Below, in pieces: positions 1 to 9,962 of a DNA stretch of 64,000 bases (position 1 is the first letter of the stretch; each line of letters starts with the position of its first letter). Location: contig JAUIRK010000891.1 of assembly GCA_030549495.1 (NCBI GenBank), positions 248,001-312,000 on the forward strand, in the 5' to 3' direction. The notes beneath the pieces were generated by a model. That model was given only the letters and a program-made list of their open reading frames with translations. It ran no database searches and was not told where the DNA came from. The DNA is from Nectonema munidae. Lineage: Eukaryota > Nematomorpha > Nectonematoida > Nectonematidae. The translations under genes were made by a program, and so were the position numbers.

Positions 1-474
1 TTTTCCATTATAAGCGTTTTTGTCTCTGTTGGCTCGTGATAATGTTCTACGTATTTTTTTTATACTTTTAAATTCATTTTCATTTACTTTATATATAATT
101 CTCCAAAAACATTTTTTTGCACAGTTCATTGTGCAAACATAAGTTTCAGTCGAATCATCTAAGAAAAAGTTATATAATTTTCAATATACATTAAAAATAC
201 ATTATAATTAAGAAAAATAATCTAATTCCCTAATTACATTTAAAAAAAAACAAAATATATTTTTCTTTTCAAATAGTAAGAAAAACTGTCAATAAAAACA
301 ACCATTTTAAAATAAAATTTTCTCTGTGAATATGGATACACTGAATTCCACTAAGATATGTGAGGTTGACTTTCAAACGTATTAACACCTAATGCAATAC
401 CAGTAACAATAGCAATATACAGCAAGTAACAACAAGAAAAAGTACACAGCTTGTGCATGGCTGACTGCACATAC
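1..474. other. AT-rich DNA, no gene seen
   Basis: AT-rich sequence with no recognisable coding exon or repeat. The right part (about 389-474) stays open into the proposed exon at 475-634 and could encode a cysteine- and leucine-rich stretch if the donor at 474/473 is not used. Confidence 0.4.
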
Positions 475-634
475 ATTGAAAGGAAAGTGGACGCCTTTTT
501 CCGATTACTGTGCAAATAAGGCTCTTTGCTTTTGCATGCCTTGACAAAACTATGTAACAACTTCCCATTATCAAGTCCATTGTTTCCCTTTCTGGCTTTT
601 ATTAGGACAAGAGCATTATCGTGCTTAATATAAC
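475..634 (-). CDS. Putative internal exon of an unidentified host gene
   Basis: A 160-nt minus-strand stretch with higher GC than its surroundings. It is open between an acceptor (TTCTTATAG) just above 634 and a GTATGT donor just below 475. The peptide contains HDNALVLIKARKGNNGLDNG followed by KLLHSFVKACKSKEPYLHS and a basic RKKASTFLS end. Codon use looks coding-like, but I recognise no family. Reading on past the donor would add a cysteine-rich, leucine-rich hydrophobic tail, which is the alternative 3' end. No partner exon was identified on either side. Confidence 0.35.
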
Positions 635-1987
635 CTATAAGAAATAATTGATCACAAGATTTTAGTAAAATATATAACTAAATTCATCGTATCAGTTATC
701 ACTTTCTAAATTGCCAAATATTTATTCATTTTATAATATTTCAACATTTCCTACTTTCTTTGTTCATTACTCAATTCGACGGCTAAGACAATATTAAATT
801 CGCGTGATTCTTGATTATATTTTCTTGTCTCATTTTTTGCAAATTTAGAAATCATTAATATTCATTCAAACTAATTTTTATATTTTCCACCAATCATTTC
901 CATGTATTAATTTTATTGTAAGAAGAAAAATTCTCTGTGATAAAGAAGTAAGCCAAGATTAGCTGGTTCTCACAATTATAATTTACAAGGTGTCCATGCA
1001 TGAAAATCGATAAGATAACCTAGCTTTTAATTGATTGATTTTCATTTTCACTCTTCTTCAAATGTCTTCGCGATTTCACTGATTAATTTTAGGTGTTATT
1101 TACCCCAATCTTTCAATAACGTTAAACTTGTCAAATATTTAGCTCTCTTAAAATTAGTAAAAATGTTTGAAGTAGTTTTCATTGTTTTATAGATTACTCT
1201 TTAAACACAATTTTTGTTATTGTCGTAAGCGTTATTTTCTCATTCTTTTCATTCTAAAAATATGGAAAATTAATGGTATTTCTTTTACACTAGGATTCTT
1301 TGGCTTATTCGGTGAATTTTTAATTAAATATGTCTATTTTTTACTCTTTTGGGCATAAAATAAATTTATAAGATTAGTTTTATTTTAGAGGCTCTAAGAA
1401 AAATTTATCGAGTTAAAAATGTCCAGTTTTTATAGATTAAAGACATGAAACAATAAAAATTGCAAAATTTCTCTTTAAGAAAGTAAAAAAATCATAGAAA
1501 TAACATAAATTATTAAGCGAAAGAACATTTATGGAGGAAGTATGTTTGTATCCTGATTGCTTTAAAATGTAATTTAATTATTATCGAAAATCTTATCAGC
1601 CGGAAAAATTTATATTATGTTAACCAACTAGATCGTGTTTTTTTGTTTCTTATCCTTACATTTGGCTATTACTTGTTTTCAACTCTCTTAGTTAAGTATA
1701 CGAACAATGAAGAAAAATTGTTTTCGTCTCGATGAAAAATACATTTATTTATTATGATGTTCAGATTTTTACATATTTATACTTTGAATTATGCAAAGTT
1801 TTTTTTAACAAATTAGAAATTTTAGGAAAAAAAAATTTATTGAAAAGAAAAATTGAATCATCTTGTTGAAGAGAAACTGGCTGATTTCGCTTATTCATTT
1901 TTAACGTTTAAACAGAGTTTGTTCACTTTGCTAAAAATAGAACAAAGACGTAAGGATGAAGATGAGGCAGTGATATAAATGCGCGCA
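635..1987. other. AT-rich non-coding DNA
   Basis: No exon or repeat family recognised. The part just below 1988 would be the 3' UTR and downstream flank of the minus-strand metalloprotease gene. Confidence 0.4.
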
Positions 1988-2096
1988 TTACTTTTCTATA
2001 TCGTATAAGGTATTCGGTGAGAAGATCGCTTTGTTGGAAGAGCTGTAAAAAGGAGACATTAAAAATCCTCCACCATTATCATGGTTCGCCCCAAGT
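1988..2096 (-). CDS. Last coding exon of an M12B (reprolysin-type) metalloprotease
   Basis: This exon follows an acceptor (CTTTTAAG) and encodes LGANHDNGGGFLMSPFYSSS, then about 15 residues and a TAA at 1988-1990. It completes the metzincin zinc site begun in the exon at 2710-2803. Across the intron the motif reads HELTHLLGANHD, i.e. HExxHxxGxxHD with all three zinc-binding histidines and the catalytic glutamate. The methionine in FLMSP, 13 residues on, is the expected Met-turn. The chain ends about 35 residues after the splice junction, so there is no disintegrin or cysteine-rich tail; it resembles short secreted arthropod M12B enzymes. The exon starts with one base completing a split Leu codon, consistent with the phase of its partner. 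Substrate unknown; presumably extracellular. Confidence 0.8.
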
Positions 2097-2709
2097 CTTA
2101 AAAGAAACACCAATCATTTAAGTATCAAACACAACATGTCTTTGCCCTAAATGTGTATGCTTTACAAAAATCATCATTTATATTAGTTTTCAATCAAATT
2201 TCAGACAAAAATTGGATGCTCGTAAAAAACATTATACTTTTTTTTCAATTATTTAAATCTGCTTCATCATGTGTCAAATTCGATTAAAAATGTTCAATTA
2301 TTACTTTATTGGCCTTTTCTAATTTATAAAAAATTAAATTGTTATTTGTTCTTTCAAAAGATACATGCAAAGATTTGAGTTGGACTAGTCACTTTAATTG
2401 TATATAGCACAAGATTTAAATAAAATATTTACTTTAGAGAGGTTTATGTGGAGAAGTATTCTTACCCCACATATCTCGTTTTATAAGCATATGAGCATTG
2501 AATCTTTACTTCTTTAAAATGAGAAAAATTTGATATAAATATTAAAATGTGGAATTCGGGCTTTATTAAAATAATTTACGTTTTTAATTTAATGTTGTTC
2601 TTCTAATACTATTTTTAGTGATTATAAATTTTAGATACATTCCTAAAATATTTTAATTAAGGGGTAAATATGATTAACATTGCATAAATAGAAAAAGAGA
2701 GAAACTTAC
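2097..2709 (-). other. Intron splitting the metalloprotease zinc motif
   Basis: A 613-nt intron with donor GTAAGT (2709 downward) and acceptor AAG ending at 2097. It interrupts the active site between HELTH and LGANHD. No repeat element is seen inside it. Confidence 0.75.
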
Positions 2710-2803
2710 AAGTGAGTGAGTTCATGTGCTGTCGTGTAGGAGGAGACTTCATCACTTGTTAGGTGGACCAATGCTAGCGCAAGAATAGGGTTGCAAACGC
2801 CAC
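2710..2803 (-). CDS. Catalytic exon of an M12B metalloprotease (HELTH motif)
   Basis: A 94-nt exon. It begins with two bases completing a codon, then GVCNPILALALVHLTSDEVS, then SYTTAHELTH. This is the classic strand-plus-helix segment of reprolysins: a GVC start, an ALVH strand, then AHEL.H, with His/Glu/His of the zinc site intact. The donor is a strong GTAAGT. The acceptor at 2804-2805 is an AG with a weak pyrimidine tract, so the start could be slightly off. The preceding exon must end with one base of a Gly codon; it has not been placed with certainty, because 3.4-4.9 kb is occupied by a satellite element and 5.3-6.4 kb yields only a weak candidate (6222-6259). Confidence 0.8.
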
Positions 2804-3382
2804 CTTTATAAGCAATTCCTATTTTGAAATGAGAATTTAATTTATAACTTGCAGCAGTTTGAACAGGTTTCAAAAATATTAAGTAAGAAAATTATTCACA
2901 TCAAGATAAGGCAATGTAGGAAAATTCCTTTAGTAAATTATCTCTATACAGAATATCCAAAACTAAGATGAAGTAATTTCTGGTATAGATATTATAAATT
3001 TAGATAGTAAATATTTTTGTTAAAAAGGAATTTTCCTAGTAGTTATTATCTTTTAAGGAAAAACTATGCAGCTATCTAAATGAATGTCTAGTCAACTAAA
3101 TTTATATTATAAAGTATTAAATAGAAATTTATTAACGAAAACGTAACTAATCAAGAAACTAATTTAATATTAAAGCAATTTATTATTAAACTCGAAAAAA
3201 TAAAACTCGCATTAAAAATTGGAATAAAACTTATATATACTAACCAATATATTTTTAATAATTAAAGAATATTTTTCACATAAATTCATAATAGTATAAG
3301 TTGACTTTTGAACACCTAAATTTTAACCTAAAAAAATCCTCATGGACTTATACAACGAACACATGATGCAAACTTCAAAATG
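2804..3382. other. Intronic AT-rich DNA
   Basis: No coding exon or repeat family recognised. By position this is intron of the minus-strand metalloprotease gene. Confidence 0.4.
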
Positions 3383-4881
3383 GATCAATCAGATTCGCAG
3401 TTGACGTCTAAAAATTGCCTCGAAAAATATTTCCAAAATTTCAAATGAAATATCTGTTTTTATACTAAATCGACTAAGCTTATTTTATTTCTGTATTCTA
3501 TATTTGCAAATACGGTTAAAAAAATCTGGAAGTTTAAATTAAATTAGTAATGTATTTCCATGAAAAACAATTTTGTAAATTTTTTTAAAAAATTGTAATA
3601 TATTGATTATATAGTAAAAATATAAAATTTTTTTTATATATTTTGGCTTATAATATTTTTTTCAATCATGTTGAGTATAAAAAACAAAAGGTATCATAAA
3701 ATCTTTTATTTTATGACCATTTAGAAAATAAGTGGAAGAAATAGAGGTCACTTGTGAATTTTAGAGAAGTGATTACTTCAGTTTTATTAATTTTTCTTTA
3801 TATTTAATGTGTATTTGTAATTTATTCTAAATATTCAATGTTCAATAAATTTGTCTTTCTTTCTTTCTTTTAAATATTAGTATGAGCGAAGGAAGCAACT
3901 TAAAAAATAATTGAAAAGAACGTGTGATCAAAAGAAATAATTTTAAAACAGAAGTATGTATTAAATGGAAGATCTACCATGTTCTAATGAATTAGAAAGT
4001 TATTTTATGATCTAATATGGGTGCTTCAAAAAAGAATTTAACCGTGAAAAAGAAGTCCCTCTTTTGGAAATAAAAAATCCATAAATTTATACAATTTACA
4101 ATTTTCATTTCACTAAGATGGGTAGAAAATCTGAAAATTATGAATAGGGCAGAGTTATCAAAACTGTCTCAGATACCAATTTGGGAGATTTAGTTACTAT
4201 CAAGATCATTTAAAATTTTAATTGAATTTGCCAATCTTTTCCCTTTTGCGTGAAAGCGAGCTGAATATCTCCACATATCACGATACTGATAAAAAAGCAT
4301 AAGATCATCAAAAAGATTCTAATCAGAATGCTTTGAAATTGGAAAAAATGTATTCAAAATAAATTCTTAAAAAAGTTTTTTCAAACACGCATTGAAGAAA
4401 ATAAATTTGTAGTGAAAAAAGAGCTGCCAAGAAAGGATCATCATAGAATGAATAGCAAAATTACATACTGTAAAGTATAGAAGAAATGACGTAGAGACTA
4501 GCAGCCGATAACGAATTTGTAGCCAAAGAGATGGAGGTCCTATCGAGACACCTAATTTACTGACAAATGAAATATTTTGAGCGAATTAAACAACTAAACT
4601 TGGTTTATTAAATAAATTAATAAAATAATTAGCAGAGAATAATGGAATGTGTAAAAATATGTGTAAAAATCTCTATATATTTAAATAAAAAATTCATTTC
4701 TGGGATGAGAGATCAAATATAAATCAATTTTTTGAGAGGTTCGATTGATTTTGATAAAAAATGGGAAGTTACCAGTGAAATCAGCATAGTTGAAATATAT
4801 ATATACCACATTTAAATATTTATAAAAAATATTAATATCTTAGAAAAAGAGGAGGGCACTTTACGCCCAGTACTAATAGGG
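3383..4881 (+). mobile_element. TTAA-ended satellite element, partial copy C
   Basis: Third copy of the element seen complete at 12500-16227 and partial at 58546-61838. It runs in the same direction as the latter. It keeps one divergent unit of the 151-bp array (about 3390-3540), the spacer (3550-4600) and one 145-bp unit, then ends in GGCACTTTACGCCCAGTACT, AATAGGG and TTAA (4882-4885). Reading inward from that TTAA gives CCCTATTAGT.CTGGG, identical in plan to copy B. Most of the 151-bp array and the opposite end are missing. There is no coding capacity. Confidence 0.7.
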
Positions 4882-4929
4882 TTAAGAGGATGTAAACCTA
4901 ACAATTTGTAGCTAGTTAAACCAGACCAT

Positions 4930-5280
4930 TATCTCCCTAAGCAATTAATCCCATATCATTTTTTTCCATATATTATATGGGCGTCGTTCTTTTTTTGAAA
5001 ATCTTTTTTTGATGGGAGATTTTTGGATACGATTAAAACGCACTGTATCTCGAACAATAAGATTAAAATCAGAAAGTTTTTCCATCAATTTATTCCTGGT
5101 GAAATAATTATCAAAAGATAATGAAATAAATTCTTTTTGTGTTAAACTGAAATTAAATCTAGAACTACTTCTGGTTCAACACGATAATTTTTAACTTTAT
5201 TACTTTTTGGACCCAATGATTCAGTAGGAAAAATTTTGAATCGTAGGCACTTTCAAGCAAAATCGCCGATATATATTTTT
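4930..5280 (-). pseudogene. piggyBac transposase fragment
   Basis: Minus-strand translation gives SLSFDNYFTRNKLMEKLSDF followed by NLIVRDTVRFNR. This matches the piggyBac block with the second catalytic Asp (normally DNYFTS..L...L...G....GTVR.NR). Slightly upstream, in another frame, YRVEPEVVLDLI resembles the VVLDL segment that precedes it. The region is frameshifted and truncated on both sides. It starts only about 45 bases from the TTAA terminus of element copy C. Confidence 0.65.
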
Positions 5281-6221
5281 AATTCTTCAATCATTAAATT
5301 GTATGATCATTTTTTGCACTTTTGCATACCGTTTTATTTCTTTTTTTATTAGCTAAAAATTTATATAGAAAAACTTAATTTTTAAACAGTTCTTATTTTT
5401 CTTCAACCAACTAGAAATAAAATTTGACACTTTAAGTTTTCTCTTCATATCTTTTTCTATTCACTCTTCAAAAATTTTACTACATACTCTTTTTTTCTGT
5501 ATATCAATTATTTTATCATCCGAATTTATTGCAGTTTAAGAAGAAGATTTATAGGAAAAATACACAGTAACAAAGATAAAGAAGATTAAAACATAAAATA
5601 AAATAAATTTTGAGGAGAGTATTCACGCAACTGTAAATGAAAGATGGACTATTACAGTGAAATATCAAAAGGCAATAGACTCGCTCATGAAATTACACAA
5701 GACACAAAAGTATAATTAAAATATTAGTTTCTACTTTAAAATTTAATAATTTTGTGGCAATATGGTCAAAGTTTAAAGCTCTTGGTTCATTATATTCACT
5801 ATCCTCATGACGTAGATACCCTGCGTTTACGTTTGGGATAGTAACAATATTTTACGAGGATTAGAAGACACTCTATCGTTATCTTAACATTAAAGTTTTT
5901 CTATAACACTAAAAAAAGCCCTTTTACTATGACATTAACTCGATTTCATTTGTTTATGCAAAAATAAAACAATATTTAAATTTTATTATAATCAAAAATA
6001 TAGTTTTTTTCAAATATATGATCAAAATTTTGAAAAAAAATAATTTTTTTTAGATTTTACAGTTCAAAAATATATAATTATAAATAAGTATAGACAAAAA
6101 ACATAAAAATATAATTTATATATTTATTAAAAACTTGGGTAATTTTAAATAAAAAAATTATAAAATGGATTCTAATGTTTTTATAAAGAATTTAATATGA
6201 TTTAAGGATTTAAAAACAAAC
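5281..6221. other. AT-rich DNA, nothing firm
   Basis: No family recognised. The first 250 bases might be an eroded N-terminal part of the piggyBac fragment, read on the minus strand, but the match is not convincing. Confidence 0.35.
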
Positions 6222-6259
6222 CTAGCGTAGGGACTGAATCCTCAGAGCGTTTGATATTT
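6222..6259 (-). CDS. Possible small exon upstream of the metalloprotease catalytic exon
   Basis: A 38-nt stretch between acceptor TTTTTTAAG and donor GTTTGT, open in one frame as NIKRSEDSVPTL. It ends one base into a Gly/Val/Ala/Asp/Glu-type codon, which is the phase needed by the exon at 2803. Its start phase does not fit the exon at 6472-6534 directly, so another exon or a different donor would be needed. Weak candidate. Confidence 0.2.
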
Positions 6260-6471
6260 CTTAAAAAATGATTTAAAAAAATGAATTAGAAGCCAAATTG
6301 GAAAATTACGCGGAAAAAATTAGAAGCAAATCACATTCTTTGTGCGCAGAGAGTAATTTTTTTTCTTTGATACGCCCAATCGTATAGCGAAATTGATCTT
6401 GGTAAAGCTGACCCTACAAATTCACGACTCAGAGTAAACAAAAAGTTAAAGTGCCAAGGTATCATACAAAC

Positions 6472-6534
6472 CTTGAATGGTTCAACGGATTTAACTCTCA
6501 GTTCATATCCATTGTTGTTCATGATATCTTTCGT
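6472..6534 (-). CDS. Host exon, probably of the same metalloprotease gene
   Basis: A 63-nt exon (phase 0 to 0), acceptor TATAATTTCAG and donor GTTTGT. It encodes TKDIMNNNGYELRVKSVE plus PFK. The reading frame also stays open through the donor to a TGA at about 6331-6333 (continuing VCMIPWHFNFLF...), so this could instead be a terminal exon of a separate small gene. Phase and spacing join it cleanly to 6602-6675 and 6954-7002. I do not recognise the sequence on its own. Confidence 0.5.
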
Positions 6535-6601
6535 CTGAAATTATAGATTTTTTTATTAAATGAATTTTATATTGATTGTGTTTGGTATCCATCAAAGTTA
6601 C

Positions 6602-6675
6602 CATGTTCAATGTCGCAAAGACAAGGTCTGTATCTAACCCTTCGATTTGTAGACAGATTTCCATAGTTTGCATCT
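6602..6675 (-). CDS. Host exon, probably of the same metalloprotease gene
   Basis: A 74-nt exon with acceptor TTTGTTTAG and donor GTAACT. Two bases complete a codon begun in the previous exon, followed by MQTMEICLQIEGLDTDLV and FATLNM. It ends at a codon boundary, matching the phase 0 start of the exon at 6472-6534. The base composition is clearly less AT-rich than the flanking introns. No family was recognised from this piece alone. Confidence 0.55.
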
Positions 6676-6953
6676 CTAAACAAAATGAAAATCAGAATTA
6701 ATAATCAATTATACAAATATTATGTATTATTTTTTAAAAGCAGTTATTTGACATAAACCAAAAATGTTAAAAACCTGTCCTATAATTAAAAATTTGTAAT
6801 AATATGTGAACATTTTAATCCATTTTAAGATTGATATAACGGACCGACAATCTGTATGGAAAAATCTCCAAGAAAAAATTTTAAATTAAATTAACTGCTG
6901 AGACAGTTTACAATATATACATACTAGGAGGCGGTCCCCGATTGTTTTCTCAC

Positions 6954-7002
6954 CTCGCTGGAAACATGCAGTACAATGGTCCACATTAGTTTCTATGTTT
7001 GG
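6954..7002 (-). CDS. Host exon, probably of the same metalloprotease gene
   Basis: A 49-nt exon with a good acceptor (GTCTTTTCAG) and donor (GTGAGA). It encodes PNIETNVDHCTACFQR plus one base; two cysteines lie three apart (CTAC). It starts at a codon boundary and ends in phase 1, as required by its neighbours at 7248-7270 and 6602-6675. Confidence 0.55.
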
Positions 7003-7247
7003 CTGAAAAGACAGGAATCATTTTTTGAAGTTCAATAGTAGGAAGAGTGGCACGAACACAGAGACACTTGATTTCAAATATTATATATAATCTGCAAAGA
7101 ACTTGGGTAAAATATTAGGATTTAATTAAGTTAAATTGTATGTCTCTTTTTTCAGTAAATGAGTGTAGTCTCTCATATATCCTTGAGTACAAAGTCTGTT
7201 TATTTAATATTAATGAGCTAATAGATATTATTATATATTATAGATAC

Positions 7248-7270
7248 CTGTCCATTTAGGACAATGTTTA
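7248..7270 (-). CDS. Small exon, possible start of the M12B catalytic domain
   Basis: A 23-nt stretch before a GTATCT donor, encoding NIVLNGQ and ending at a codon boundary. The frame is open further upstream as KTCLLRTPKVNIVLNGQ, reminiscent of the reprolysin strand around NPRVNIVL that precedes the catalytic core. The acceptor at 7271-7272 (AAG) has a poor pyrimidine tract. If used, the exon starts with two codon-completing bases, compatible with the phase 1 end of the cysteine exon at 7894-7926. Confidence 0.35.
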
Positions 7271-7435
7271 CTTTAGGTGTCCGTAATAGACAGGTTTTTT
7301 TTGTATATAAAGAATGACTTGATTTAGGAATGCATTCATACGACATAGAGTTGTAACCAGAAGGGTTATTTCTATACGATTTTTACACAATAAACTCGTT
7401 TGTATATAGGTATTAATAAGTCTAGGGCACGGATA

Positions 7436-7520
7436 CATAAAAATCAGAACAGAAAGGAAAGTAGACGGGGAGAGGAAAGGGGTGGGTATTGGGGAGGTGG
7501 TGGGGGAGGTTGGCACGGCC
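7436..7520 (+). repeat. Polypurine tract
   Basis: A strikingly G/A-biased run on the plus strand (CAGAAAGGAAAG... then GGGGAGAGG...GGTGGTGGGGGAGG). It is the only GC-rich low-complexity stretch in the left 10 kb. The overlapping minus-strand proline/serine-rich ORF (7268-7516) is a consequence of this composition. Confidence 0.5.
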
Positions 7521-7893
7521 TTGAGCCCAGGCGCTTCTCTACAAAAAGGTTTTGTTCGTAGGATGATTCTAAGAGTTAAAAAATATGATTTTATTATTCG
7601 TCGATTTTTAATTGCTCTCCTTATTTTTAAAAGTAGATTGTATTAATCGAAATGCTCAATATACATTTTTGTGTAGGATATCAAATAAATAAATTTTTAC
7701 TCTCTTTATTTTCTAGGAATTTAAAAAAGGTGTTGTAGGTTGTTTATGTGTTAAGAGCAACAAATAAACTAAATGAAAGAATTTACTTGTTATAAAGTCT
7801 AAAAATTTATTAAGCAACGTATATAAATATACACTTTAAAATCTTAAGATTTCCTTTGATTTATTTAAATATTAAAAAATGTTGTATGCTTAC

Positions 7894-7926
7894 TCGTGCA
7901 CTCATTCGGACAAGAAGATAGATGCA
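7894..7926 (-). CDS. 33-nt symmetric exon with C-x3-C motif
   Basis: Acceptor ATATTCCGCAG and donor GTAAGC enclose 33 nt that start and end in phase 1. They encode (x)HLSSCPNECT(x). The C-x3-C spacing equals the end of the 81-nt cysteine modules upstream on the same strand. It looks like the last member of the microexon/module cassette and its phase allows splicing to 7248-7270. Excluding it would not shift the frame. Confidence 0.5.
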
Positions 7927-7969
7927 CTGCGGAATATAGACAGTTTGCGAGGGGTTTTTTACATTGATC

Positions 7970-7978
7970 TATAAATAG
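7970..7978 (+). promoter_or_regulatory. TATA box of the small peptide gene
   Basis: TATAAATAG about 90 bases before the start codon at 8064. Transcription would begin around 8000. Confidence 0.4.
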
Positions 7979-8063
7979 ATGATTCAAACATAAGGTATTT
8001 TCGTTTATAAATGAAATTTCTTGAATATTGATTCTTTTTTTTGCTTATGATATTAAGACCAAA

Positions 8064-8133
8064 ATGTCGCTAACTATCAAATCCATGGTTTTTCTGTGTT
8101 TATTGCAAACGATTCTGAGTCAATTTAGAAATA
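8064..8133 (+). CDS. Exon 1 of a small secreted peptide gene (signal peptide)
   Basis: ATG followed by 23 codons with a basic start and hydrophobic core (MSLTIKSMVFLCLLQTILSQ, then FRN). It is a plausible signal peptide with cleavage near ILS/Q. The exon ends in phase 1 at a consensus donor (A|GTAAGT). A TATA box lies upstream at 7970. The gene lies on the plus strand inside an intron of the minus-strand cysteine-module gene. The signal-peptide end (...LSQ) and phase 1 donor resemble the signal exon at 35936-35987, so the two may be related. Confidence 0.45.
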
Positions 8134-8246
8134 GTAAGTCTATATAATAATTATAAATAAAAGTTAAAAATTACAATACATTTAGAAAACTTTAACTATA
8201 AAAAGGACTTAAAAGCTGTTATTCTTTCTTTTTAATTGTTTAATAG

Positions 8247-8290
8247 ATGAGACTACTAAATCAATAGTGGTTTGCAAAAAATACATTTAA
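8247..8290 (+). CDS. Exon 2 of the small secreted peptide gene
   Basis: A good pyrimidine tract and acceptor (CTTTCTTTTTAATTGTTTAATAG) precede 44 nt. In the phase set by exon 1 they encode (N)ETTKSIVVCKKYI and stop at TAA 8288-8290. The product would be a 37-residue precursor with one cysteine in a mature part of about 18 residues. The intron is 113 nt. AATAAA signals occur at 8424 and 8456 or nearby. No homologue recognised. Confidence 0.35.
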
Positions 8291-8732
8291 ATTTATCGCT
8301 TCCTTATTTAAAAACACTATTTTTATTGACAACTTTCACGCCTTAGTAAATATACATGTTTTTTAACAATATTTTATATGCATTTATAACTGCTAATTTT
8401 AAGAAATATTCAACATTTTAATTGAATAAACTAATCATGGAAAATACATTATCTCAAATAAAGTTATTGTTCTTTCAAATATTGTTTCTTTTTCTTATCC
8501 TTAAGTGAAAGAACAATTAATATTTCCAATAAATAAAATAAAAAGAACTTTCTTATCAAAAAAGCAACACTTTGCTTCATAAAAGATGACTTACTTTGCT
8601 TAAATATTTCTTCAAAAATTATAATAGATATGTAATTACTTTCTTTTGCTCCTAAATTATTTAAGTTATGCGTACATTTAAGTATATGATAATATTAACC
8701 CAATTTATATTTTGATTGAGTAAATTTTTTAC

Positions 8733-8813
8733 CTGCACACATATTTTTACATTGCTTCAAAACATTGGCATCACTTAAACATTTATTTACATAACCTTTG
8801 CACCAATTAGGAT
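8733..8813 (-). CDS. 81-nt four-cysteine module exon
   Basis: Acceptor TTTTAG and donor GTAAAA bound an 81-nt exon in phase 1 to phase 1. It encodes PNWCKGYVNKCLSDANVLKQ followed by CKNMCA. The spacing W-C-x6-C-x9-C-x3-C is identical in all five copies in the window. It resembles a shortened ShKT-like module lacking two of the usual six cysteines; that assignment is tentative. As a symmetric phase-1 exon it is a movable module of a secreted protein. Confidence 0.7.
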
Positions 8814-8915
8814 CTAAAATGAATGAATACAAGTATAAATTCTATTAAAGAAGTAGAACTTGGAAAAGCTGGATTCATATTTCAAAATGATCGAAGTAAC
8901 AAATTTGAAAGTAAC

Positions 8916-8933
8916 CTTCTACACTTTCAGGAT
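8916..8933 (-). CDS. 18-nt symmetric microexon
   Basis: AG acceptor after a T-rich tract and a weaker GTTACT donor bound 18 nt in phase 1 to phase 1, encoding (x)PESVE(x). It sits upstream of the module exon at 8733-8813, where the other modules have a 12-nt microexon. The non-consensus donor makes this less secure than the 12-nt ones. Confidence 0.35.
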
Positions 8934-9630
8934 CTAAAAAATATTTTTTGCAATATAGTATAATTAAATAAATTATTTTAGAATGGAACCGAGTGGATTT
9001 AAAGAAGATAACTCAGCACACGTTTATTGTCCGATGAAAAATATTTAGAACAACCATAATAATGATTGAAAGAATGGCATTTTTGCTCTATATAAAATCA
9101 AGAAGTTTTGGCATTGAAGAAAGGGTGTCGTAATTTGAGGTTTTGTTTAAACTAAGCTTGCTTTTAAAAGGTCTTCTATGTAATTTAAATCTTAAATATG
9201 AATGTGGTCTAAACATTTTGTAAAAATTGATTTGCTTTTTAAATAGATTTTATACTTTTTTTACATCTGTATACATTGCCATCAATCACATCTTACTTAT
9301 AAAAGTGCAGAAACTCGTATTTTTGCAAACAGATGTGATTTACAGTTATATTTAAAACATACTCTTTTGTACAAATTCCAAAATTCAATAATTATTACCT
9401 TATTCTAAAACATAAAACTAATTTTCCATGTTTTTTTTCATGTTATGAGTTGAAAAATTTTATTCCAAAAGTTTTAGGAAAAATGTTAGGAAATAAAAAA
9501 TATCTTTAACGTTATGTTTTAAATAAAGTAGATTTATGGGTTAATTTCTTGTATTTAACTTGGTTTTTTATAATTACACAAATAGGATTGGAATCGGGTT
9601 TAGAATGCCAAGATCTTTTATTTTCAGTTG

Positions 9631-9951
9631 AATTTAATCAGTGTGAATAATTGACTCAATGTTATAGAAAAGTTTTATAGTGTTCGAATCCTATATAAAA
9701 AAACAAGTTTGAATTAAGTGAAAGTATTTAAAATCATTTTACTTTTCGAAACTTCTAAATAATATTTGAGTAAGCAAAAATTGTGAAATTTGTTAAAGAG
9801 ACATTACCACTACACATTTTCTTGCAGTTTGTCATAACATTGTCATCACTTCCACATCTTTCTTTAAAGCTTTGACACCAGTTAGCATCTGTATAAAATT
9901 TTAAATATAAAAAAGATTATTTATAGAAAAGTTCATCTTTAAAGTTTCAAA
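9631..9951. repeat. Exon-containing tandem duplicate, unit 1
   Basis: About 320 bases nearly identical to 11233-11551, in the same direction. The unit carries one whole four-cysteine exon plus both flanking intron stretches. Only a handful of differences are visible, so the duplication is young compared with the divergence of the other modules. Confidence 0.85.
9808..9888 (-). CDS. 81-nt four-cysteine module exon
   Basis: Acceptor TTTTATACAG and donor GTAATG bound 81 nt, phase 1 to phase 1. It encodes ANWCQSFKERCGSDDNVMTN followed by CKKMCS. The cysteine spacing W-C-x6-C-x9-C-x3-C matches its paralogues. It differs from the copy at 11411-11491 by one visible residue (S instead of D after WCQ). 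A 12-nt microexon lies 74 bases upstream at 9963-9974. Confidence 0.75.
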
Positions 9952-9962
9952 TCATTTTTTAC

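Noticed and set aside
7268-7516. 82-codon proline/serine-rich ORF on the minus strand
   Set aside because: Produced by the polypurine tract at 7436-7520; no splice context or homologue. Only the small part at 7248-7270 is kept as a possible exon.
8983-9043. Possible plus-strand exon after TTATTTTAG, considered as exon 2 of the small peptide gene
   Set aside because: Acceptor is poorer than the one at 8246 and the peptide (KWNRVDLKKITQHTF) gives no better product.
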